Of a DNA stretch of 8,406 nt, positions 1 through 4,884 are shown in pieces. Each line of letters starts with the position of its first letter. The first letter of the stretch is position 1. The translations under genes and the position numbers were made by a program. Below the pieces are notes generated by a model. That model was given only the letters and a program-made list of their open reading frames with translations, was not told the DNA's origin and did not search any database. The DNA is from Planctomycetaceae bacterium (lineage in GTDB: Bacteria; Planctomycetota; Planctomycetia; Pirellulales; Thermoguttaceae): the NCBI GenBank assembly GCA_031259095.1, contig JAIRLW010000295.1, positions 1-8,406 of the forward strand. Direction: 5' to 3'.

Positions 1-66
1 TTCATGGGTCGCCTCATGCGTTAAAACGAGATTAATTAGAAAAACAATATCACGTTGATACCATGA

Positions 67-423
67 GGAACGACCTCACATAAAGAGCAAATAAGTAATC
101 AATTTTTAGGAAAGAGCAGATATCAGGAAATTGAATATAATCCGATTATTGATGAAGTTATTGTTTCACTTGGAGAAAAAATATTTTCGTTTAATGATCT
201 TTCTGACGGTTATCGTGGAATGCTTGGTATGGTTGCTGATATTGCACATCGAATGACTCGTTTAAATCCTGATCTTGGGATCGAAGTTCTCGAAAAAACG
301 CCGGGAATTGTTGTCATTGACGAATTAGATTTACATTTACATCCGAAATGGCAATATTCTATTAGCGGAGGTTTAACGGAAGAAGGAGCGACCTCTTCTT
401 CTTGCGCCGATAACGCCTTGTAA
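67..423 (+). pseudogene. C-terminal remnant of an AAA/ABC-type ATPase, truncated at both ends
   Basis: The reading frame is open from after a TGA at 64-66 to a TAA at 421-423. ATPase similarity covers only about 112-354. It shows an ABC-like signature loop (LSDGYRG, 199-219), a run typical of the family (ADIAHRMTRLNP), then Walker B and the D-loop (GIVVIDELDLHLHPKWQ, 304-354). This matches the C-terminal half of standalone predicted ATPases of the AAA_21/COG3950 type, some of which work in anti-phage or toxin-like modules. The N-terminal Walker A half is absent: stops fill the same frame at 22-66 and the other forward frames show no matching sequence. After Trp-Gln at 349-354 the usual continuation (a strand ending in a TTHSP-like switch motif) is missing and unrelated Ser/Gly/Glu codons follow. 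The first ATG (220) lies inside the signature region, so no functional product is expected. The remnant call is firm; a specific function is not supported. Confidence 0.72.
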
Positions 424-628
424 AATCGTCGTCGGTTGAACGGTGGAAAAGGCGTAAACAAGCCCGAACCAATTGGAGTAGCAATAAGGACACGACATCC
501 CTTCTCCAATAAAACCGAAAGGTCCGGGCAACAACTTCAAAAACTTGGCGAGACAACGCCATAGTGTTCCGGCTTTTGAGTGATGACAAATTTCAACGCT
601 CTGCCAGACGCCGAAAATAACCAAAATA
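355..628. other. GC-richer segment of unknown origin at the ATPase breakpoint
   Basis: The sequence becomes visibly richer in G and C immediately after the ATPase match ends and stays so until element A. No gene is recognised on either strand. All three minus-strand frames are open across about 373-509, but none gives a product with recognisable motifs and their starts lack ribosome binding sites. A 12-bp inverted repeat (TGATGACAAATT at 581-592, AATTTGTCATCA at 644-655) links the end of this segment to the left side of element A. The segment may be part of the insertion or rearrangement that cut the ATPase gene. Confidence 0.4.
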
Positions 629-787
629 GTAATATATCAGTGGAATTTGTCATCAGCCGCCATAATCCGACAAAACAAAAGCCCAGAGCGGCAGCGGCGG
701 GATAGAACCGATAAATCCCCTCACTGCCGTTCGGGGCTTTTGTTTTCGGAACAACTACAACAAACAAAAATTCCGCTGATATATTAC
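629..787. repeat. Inverted-end repeat element A (159 bp)
   Basis: The ends are inverted copies of one 17-bp sequence: GTAATATATCAGTGGAA at 629-645 and TTCCGCTGATATATTAC at 771-787, differing at one base. The core contains a second, GC-richer hairpin (667-749). The same ends flank an unrelated core at 2364-2555, and a single arm occurs at 8275-8291, so this is a dispersed family and not a chance palindrome. No transposase is encoded. A MITE-like or REP/BIME-like element is the closest analogy; no clear target-site duplication is visible. Confidence 0.7.
667..749. repeat. Long imperfect hairpin forming the core of element A
   Basis: The left arm 667-694 (starting CCGACAAAACAAAAGCCC) pairs with the right arm 724-749 (ending GGGGCTTTTGTTTTCGG), with a few mismatches and single-base bulges. 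The loop is about 29 nt. The right side ends in a GGGGC then T-rich run, so as RNA it could act as a Rho-independent terminator. The A-rich left arm would give a matching T-run on the other strand, so it could work in both directions. Confidence 0.5.
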
Positions 788-847
788 AAATTTTCTGATT
801 ATCTCCCAAAATAAGAAACAATCAGGAATTTCCAATCATGAATTGGA

Positions 848-922
848 ACTACGAAAGACACGAATTTTCACGAAAAGATTTTTAGAACAATCGTTTTCGT
901 GAAAATTCGTGTCTTTCGTGGT
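848..922. repeat. 29-bp near-perfect palindrome (cacgaaagacacgaa type)
   Basis: The left arm 848-876 and right arm 894-922 are reverse complements over 29 bp except at one pair (T850/G920), which would still be a G-U wobble in RNA. GATT (877-880) and AATC (889-892) extend the stem by 4 bp across a one-base bulge, leaving an 8-nt loop. The arm motif ACGAAAGACACGAA resembles short intergenic repeats that I recall being common in environmental bacterial genomes. It lacks the GTAATATATCAGCGGAA ends of elements A and B, so it is a different repeat class. Confidence 0.65.
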
Positions 923-943
923 AAAAATAAAGATTAGGGTGTG

Positions 944-971
944 TTGACACTAATCATTTTATCAATATAAA
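944..971 (+). promoter_or_regulatory. Promoter-like sequence (TTGACA, 16 bp, TATAAA)
   Basis: TTGACA at 944-949 is followed after 16 bp by TATAAA at 966-971, close to the sigma-70 consensus. The next gene starts at 1287, so use of this site would leave a leader of about 310 nt. In such AT-rich DNA a chance match is quite possible. Confidence 0.3.
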
Positions 972-1043
972 TTTACCTAAATTAACAACCAACCTATAAA
1001 CGTTAAGGAAAATTTTCAGTAAATTTTTTTGTTAGAATTGCTC

Positions 1044-1071
1044 TTGACTACATTTCTAAAATATCTACAAT
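1044..1071 (+). promoter_or_regulatory. Promoter-like sequence (TTGACT, 16 bp, TACAAT)
   Basis: TTGACT at 1044-1049 and TACAAT at 1066-1071 are spaced by 16 bp. It is nearer to the lipoprotein gene than the 944 site and would give a leader of roughly 210 nt. The call rests on consensus similarity only. Confidence 0.32.
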
Positions 1072-1273
1072 CCGTTCTCTTGTTTGGTTTATTTGATCGA
1101 GTTCAATCAAAATTGAAAAAAAGAAAAATTTTTTTTATTTTATTGTTCAACTTGAGAAAATAATCCGATAATATCGTTAGTAATGGATAGACGGTTCGAA
1201 ACGGTTTTAACTGGCATAACGACGTTTATCTTAACTTATTTCCCCTGTGGCATCCTGCCAATATTCAGAATAC

Positions 1274-1279
1274 AAAGGA
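1274..1279 (+). promoter_or_regulatory. Ribosome binding site of the lipoprotein gene
   Basis: AAAGGA ends 7 nt before the ATG at 1287. It is the only recognisable Shine-Dalgarno-like site before any gene in the window and supports the chosen start. Confidence 0.55.
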
Positions 1280-1286
1280 AATTAAT

Positions 1287-2192
1287 ATGCGTATTCGAAG
1301 AGAATCATTTTTTGCAACACTTGTGTGTTTTTCGCTCCTTTTTGGGGTAATTGGTTGTCGGAGTAACGGAGGCGCCTGGTACAACCCCAAATCCTATACA
1401 TGGCATAATCCGTTTAAATCGAATGAAGCGCCTTCTTTTGAAGCAGAAGGTACGGCTCATGCGACTCCCAAACCCAGTTTAGGAGCTCAACCCAATCTAA
1501 CCCCTCCGCCGGGCGGTTACACTTCCAAAGAAGACGAAGCACGCTTCTTTGCAGGAAATGGAAAAAAGGAAAGCAATTCGGTGGTGGTTCCACAGTATGG
1601 AGTGGGAACACTTTCGAACGACGGCAATCGGCTTGCTTCTGCCAATGTTCCAACAACACCGACAACATCCTATGCTCCCATGGATCACCCCTACACGGGA
1701 CCTCAGGCAACTCCAACCCATTACCAGCCAACCAATTATTACTACTATGCTGATCCATCGACAAGAGCGATTCCATCCAATCAGCCGGGTGTTTATCCGG
1801 GCGCTGGTTATCAAGGTTCTGGATTGCCGGAAAACGGAGCCGCGCCTCCAGATTATCAACAACCATCGTACAACACAACTCAACCGTCGTACAACAACAC
1901 AACGCCGATAACTCCAACGCCAACTCCAACAACATCTTATGCGGCGCCGAATCCGCAGGCTAATTATTCGCCTTTTGGAACGCAGGAAAATACAGCAACA
2001 ACACCGACTGGTTCCGGTTATGGCGCGCAACCGACTACTCCGACTTACTCGACCCAACCGGTTCCGCCGCTAACCAACAACTACGGCGTTCCAACCGCAA
2101 CTCCTCCTTATAATACCGATCCTGCGACTGGTTTTACGGTCAATCCTTCCAACTATAACTATCAGCCAACAACTCAACCTGCTGTATATTGA
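1287..2192 (+). CDS. Pro/Thr/Tyr/Asn-rich lipoprotein, function unknown
   Basis: The 301-residue product begins with a basic n-region (MRIRR), a hydrophobic stretch (residues 8-22) and a lipobox-like FGVIGC ending at Cys24. This indicates a signal peptidase II substrate anchored to a membrane by a lipid. Just after the cysteine is a short ordered-looking segment rich in Trp, Asn and Pro (WYNPKSYTWHNPF, residues 31-43). From about residue 55 to the end the protein is low complexity and probably disordered: Pro, Thr, Tyr, Asn, Gln and Gly dominate, with stretches such as TPTPTPTTSY (208-219) and a YYYY run (151-154). No enzyme domain is visible. Such tails suit a periplasmic or surface spacer or wall-contacting role, but this is inference. 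The start is supported by AAAGGA 7 nt upstream. It is transcribed alone: a hairpin terminator lies about 90 bp downstream. Confidence 0.82.
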   Translation: MRIRRESFFATLVCFSLLFGVIGCRSNGGAWYNPKSYTWHNPFKSNEAPSFEAEGTAHATPKPSLGAQPNLTPPPGGYTSKEDEARFFAGNGKKESNSVVVPQYGVGTLSNDGNRLASANVPTTPTTSYAPMDHPYTGPQATPTHYQPTNYYYYADPSTRAIPSNQPGVYPGAGYQGSGLPENGAAPPDYQQPSYNTTQPSYNNTTPITPTPTPTTSYAAPNPQANYSPFGTQENTATTPTGSGYGAQPTTPTYSTQPVPPLTNNYGVPTATPPYNTDPATGFTVNPSNYNYQPTTQPAVY

Positions 2193-2282
2193 TGGAACAT
2201 TGGAATAATAGGGAATCTCGAATAAATTAGTAATTAGTTGAAAAAATTCCTAGCGTTTGTGGGCTAAGACTGCTTGCGCCCG

Positions 2283-2324
2283 AAAATCAAAAGGTAGGCG
2301 AAACATCGCCTGCCTTTTGATTTT
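2283..2324 (+). terminator. Terminator-like hairpin after the lipoprotein gene
   Basis: The left arm 2283-2301 and right arm 2306-2324 form a 19-bp stem with one G-U type pair (T2295/G2312) and a 4-nt AACA loop. The stem base pairs A-rich with T-rich sequence, with TTTTGATTTTT (2315-2325) on the 3' side, as in a bidirectional intrinsic terminator. It ends the 1287-2192 transcript and separates it from the next gene. Confidence 0.65.
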
Positions 2325-2363
2325 TGACATAAACCCTCAAAATCGACATAATCAGAAAAATTC

Positions 2364-2555
2364 GTAATATATCAGCGGATTTTTTTAACATTAAACGTAG
2401 TACCAATTCATTTGTTTTTCCCTTTCTTCTGCGTGTTTTGCGGTATTCTGCGTATTCTGCGTTTAAATGGAACACTGAAATTTAACGCAGAATACGCAAA
2501 ATGACGCTGAAAATGGGGAAAAGAGGCAGGGACAAAGATTCCGCTGATATATTAC
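2364..2555. repeat. Inverted-end repeat element B (192 bp)
   Basis: GTAATATATCAGCGGA at 2364-2379 is exactly mirrored by TCCGCTGATATATTAC at 2540-2555. The ends match those of element A, and similarity extends outward: ATAATCAGAAAA precedes the left arm here and also precedes the right arm of element A when read in the same orientation. The core has a different sequence from element A. The right end lies 32 bp before the ATG of the NfeD-family gene, so the element may carry that gene's promoter. Confidence 0.72.
2450..2497. repeat. Hairpin core of element B (attctgcg type)
   Basis: GCGTATTCTGCGTTTAAAT (2450-2468) pairs with ATTTAACGCAGAATACGC (2480-2497) with a single extra T on the left and an 11-nt loop. 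Further TTCTGCG or TTTTGCGG-like units precede the left arm (2427-2449), giving a short direct-repeat series. It is unrelated in sequence to the core of element A. Confidence 0.6.
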
Positions 2556-2560
2556 AAAAA

Positions 2561-2577
2561 TTCCGCTAAATAATTAC
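2561..2577. repeat. Degenerate extra copy of the element arm
   Basis: TTCCGCTAAATAATTAC reads on the other strand as GTAATTATTTAGCGGAA, a diverged form of the arm GTAATATATCAGCGGAA. It follows the right end of element B directly in the same orientation and lies 10 bp before the ATG at 2588. Confidence 0.45.
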
Positions 2578-2587
2578 ATCAATTGTT

Positions 2588-4849
2588 ATGTCTCTGAAAA
2601 CATTTAAAAAATACATTATTGTTATTTTGTCATCAATATTGTTTCCGATATTGACTATTGGTACTTTTGCCGAATGTTTTTTATTGGATGTTTCTCTTCC
2701 GATTACCGGTCAGGCGTCGCACGCGATTGCGCGGTCGTTGGAACGAACTGTTCAGGAAATTCAAAAGTCGCCGCGTCCTGAGTCCGCAGCAACAGAGGAG
2801 AACGCGGAATCTCCGACGGAAACAATTCCGACGATTATTCTCCGTTTCAAAGTGGACGCGGATCAGGAAGAGTTCGGACGCGGCAGTTCGTTCGGCGCGT
2901 GTTACGAATTAGCGGACTTGCTGATTAGTGAGAAGTTTCACGGAATCCGAACCGTTGCGTATTTTCCTCAATCGGTTCGGGGACATGTTTTGCTGATTGC
3001 GTTAGCCTGCAATGAACGTATTGCGGCGGAATCCGCTGAAATCGGCGAGGCGGGAATTGATGAAACAAGTATTTCGACAACACAACGTCAAGCCTATCAC
3101 GAAATATCAAAACGGCAACAGATTTTTTCTCCGGCAGTGATTGATAAATTACTTGATACGAAAATCGAATTGATTCAGGTTGAAACGGAAAAGGGGATTC
3201 ATCTGATTTCTCCGCAGGAAATTGAAGAACTTCGTCGAACCGAAACATTTGCGGATGAACCGGCAACGTTAATAGCCGCCAGCGCGCCGGGACTTTTTAC
3301 GGCGAATACGGCACGAAAATTTGGTTTAATCAATTTGATTGCGAATGATCAGATTGCTTTGGCGCGGGGACTTGGATTTCGTCCTGATGAAATTAAAAAC
3401 GCTCCGATTCCCGATGAGCGCGGTTATGCGGTTCGTATTGATCTGGTTGGTTTAATGAACAACGACAAAGTCGGCGCGGCGATCCGAAGTATTCAAACGG
3501 CGTTGGAGACGAATCCGGTAACAATTAATCAGCGGAAGGTTGGAGCGGTGAAGGTTGATTTTCTTTGTCTTTACCTTGATTCGCCCGGCGGTAATATTGA
3601 AGCGAGTCTGAACATGGCATCCTACCTTGCTCGTAATATCGATTCAACAAAAGTCCGAACGGTTGCTTATATTCCGTATCAAGCCCGATCAGACGCGGCG
3701 ATTATCGCGTTAGCCTGTGACGAAATTGTTCTTGGAACGGACGCGGCGCTGGGCGGAGACGGAGCGGTCAAGTTTTCCGAAACACAAATCGACGACGCGC
3801 GCCGGACAATTCGTGATTTTTTGGCACAAGAAACAATTCGGTCATGGTCGTTGCCGGTTGGTTTTGTCGATTCGGACATTGAAATTTTCAAAGCAACCCG
3901 TTCAGGACGGTTGACCGACTATTTTTGTGACGAAGAATTCAAACAGTTGCCCGACGCTGAACTTTGGAAAAAAGGAGAAATTGTTAAGGAAAAAGGAAAA
4001 CTGCTCCAAATTGTCGGAGGAAAAGGTCCGCAATATTTTGTTGACCGGACAGCAAAAGATTTAACCGAATTCAAATTTCTTTACGGTCTTGAAGACGATT
4101 TATTGTTAGTGGAGCCGACTTGGGCTGACCAGTTGGTTCAAACACTTTCGTCGCCCGGAATGTCCATGTTGATTCTGATGATTGTGTTTCTGGCTCTGAC
4201 CATAGAAACTCAAACACCGGGAATTGGTATTGGGGCTTTTATTGCTGCGGTGGGAATTGTTCTTTTCTTTTGGCTTAATTTTCTTGGCGGAACGGCTGGT
4301 TGGTTGGAAGTTTCTTTGTTTCTGGCGGGAGCGGTTTGCATTTTGCTTGAAATATTTGTCCTTCCCGGTGTTGGAATTTTTGGTATTGGCGGTGCGATTG
4401 CGGTGATTGCCTCGTTGGCGCTGGCAAGTCAAACATTTATCATTCCGCAAAATTCGTATCAATTTGCTCAGTTACAAAATTCACTCCTAATTCTGGCTGT
4501 TTCAGGAACCGGAGTTCTGATACTCGGCAATATTCTGATTCGTACTTTGCATAAAGCCAACAAACCAAAGGATACCGCATTAATTCAGGAAACGGAAAAA
4601 CTGGCTCATTACGATTCTCTTCTTGGTCAAACCGGAATAACGATCACTCCGTTAGTTCCCGCCGGGAAAGCGTTAATTGGCGGTGAACCGGTGAACATCG
4701 TTTCCAACGGTGAACTGATTGAAAAAGGAACAACGATTCAAGTGATCGAAGCCGCCGGTTACAAAGTAGTTGTCCGAAAAGTTGCCGAAACATCGCGTCG
4801 CTTGAGGGACGATAAGGACGATAGGGATATTAGGAACATTAGGGACTAA
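2588..4849 (+). CDS. NfeD-family membrane protein with two ClpP/crotonase-like halves, probably a pseudoprotease
   Basis: The 753-residue product starts with a signal peptide (hydrophobic residues 9-28, likely cut near GTFA-E at 28/29). A first ClpP/crotonase-like half follows at about 80-265, and a second at about 280-505 with the family motif LDSPGG (330-335) and the strand-helix ARSDAAIIALACDEIVLG (366-383). Then come four or five membrane segments (about 524-543, 547-565, 573-593, 596-615, 631-652) and a C-terminal OB-fold NfeD domain (about 677-732, GQTGITITPLVPAGKALI). This is the order of long NfeD/COG1030 proteins, membrane serine proteases linked to stomatin/flotillin, but those usually have one protease domain. 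By eye, Ser368 sits where the nucleophile belongs in the second half. The first half has Gly132 there and lacks the PGG loop, and Arg409 seems to replace the catalytic Lys. No flotillin/stomatin gene is adjacent here. The ATG at 2588 has no Shine-Dalgarno sequence. The last dozen residues (DKDDRDIRNIRD) come from a 9-bp tandem repeat. Confidence 0.87.
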   Translation: MSLKTFKKYIIVILSSILFPILTIGTFAECFLLDVSLPITGQASHAIARSLERTVQEIQKSPRPESAATEENAESPTETIPTIILRFKVDADQEEFGRGSSFGACYELADLLISEKFHGIRTVAYFPQSVRGHVLLIALACNERIAAESAEIGEAGIDETSISTTQRQAYHEISKRQQIFSPAVIDKLLDTKIELIQVETEKGIHLISPQEIEELRRTETFADEPATLIAASAPGLFTANTARKFGLINLIANDQIALARGLGFRPDEIKNAPIPDERGYAVRIDLVGLMNNDKVGAAIRSIQTALETNPVTINQRKVGAVKVDFLCLYLDSPGGNIEASLNMASYLARNIDSTKVRTVAYIPYQARSDAAIIALACDEIVLGTDAALGGDGAVKFSETQIDDARRTIRDFLAQETIRSWSLPVGFVDSDIEIFKATRSGRLTDYFCDEEFKQLPDAELWKKGEIVKEKGKLLQIVGGKGPQYFVDRTAKDLTEFKFLYGLEDDLLLVEPTWADQLVQTLSSPGMSMLILMIVFLALTIETQTPGIGIGAFIAAVGIVLFFWLNFLGGTAGWLEVSLFLAGAVCILLEIFVLPGVGIFGIGGAIAVIASLALASQTFIIPQNSYQFAQLQNSLLILAVSGTGVLILGNILIRTLHKANKPKDTALIQETEKLAHYDSLLGQTGITITPLVPAGKALIGGEPVNIVSNGELIEKGTTIQVIEAAGYKVVVRKVAETSRRLRDDKDDRDIRNIRD

Positions 4850-4869
4850 TGGGACGATGAGAGACAATT
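4807..4869. repeat. Degenerate 9-bp tandem repeat crossing the nfeD stop codon
   Basis: Seven 9-bp units follow in register: GGACGATAA, GGACGATAG, GGATATTAG, GAACATTAG, GGACTAATG, GGACGATGA and GAGACAATT. The TAA stop (4847-4849) of the NfeD-family gene lies inside the fifth unit. The repeat therefore encodes the charged C-terminal tail and continues into the 35-bp gap before the convergent gene. No convincing terminator stem is seen in that gap, only a 5-bp GAGAG/CTCTC pair (4859-4863 with 4878-4882). Confidence 0.65.
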
Positions 4870-4884
4870 TTCTTTTACTCTCCA

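Larger units (their letters stand above)
923..1286. other. AT-rich intergenic spacer upstream of the lipoprotein gene
   Basis: No coding frame of note is present on either strand. The stretch contains two promoter-like hexamer pairs (listed separately), A- and T-runs around 1110-1143, and a small perfect dyad CGATAATATCG at 1166-1176. It probably supplies the promoter and a long leader for the lipoprotein gene. Confidence 0.5.

Noticed and set aside
64..78. Small hairpin TGAGG-AACGA-CCTCA before the ATPase remnant
   Set aside because: A 5-bp stem without a T-run or any linked gene is too weak to call a terminator or regulatory site.
1152..1172. Third promoter candidate (TTGAGA with GATAAT)
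   Set aside because: The hexamers are only about 9 bp apart, too close for a sigma-70 promoter. The alternative TTGTTC at 1143 is a poor -35 box.
1166..1176. CGATAATATCG dyad as an operator
   Set aside because: It is a perfect but very short palindrome in AT-rich DNA. There is no second copy and no regulator gene nearby, so it cannot be told from chance.
1414..2057. Long minus-strand open frames (173 and 186 residues) opposite the lipoprotein gene
   Set aside because: They are Arg/Cys/Trp-rich mirror translations of a low-complexity gene, with no motifs or ribosome binding site. The plus-strand frame has a signal peptide, lipobox and Shine-Dalgarno sequence.
2287..2475. 62-residue minus-strand open frame
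   Set aside because: It lies across the terminator hairpin and the inverted arm of element B, so it is a translation of repeats. No start signal or domain is seen.
4106..4462. 118-residue minus-strand frame opposite the membrane region of the NfeD-family gene
   Set aside because: Its Asn/Lys/Arg/Gln-rich content is the expected shadow of hydrophobic codons on the other strand.
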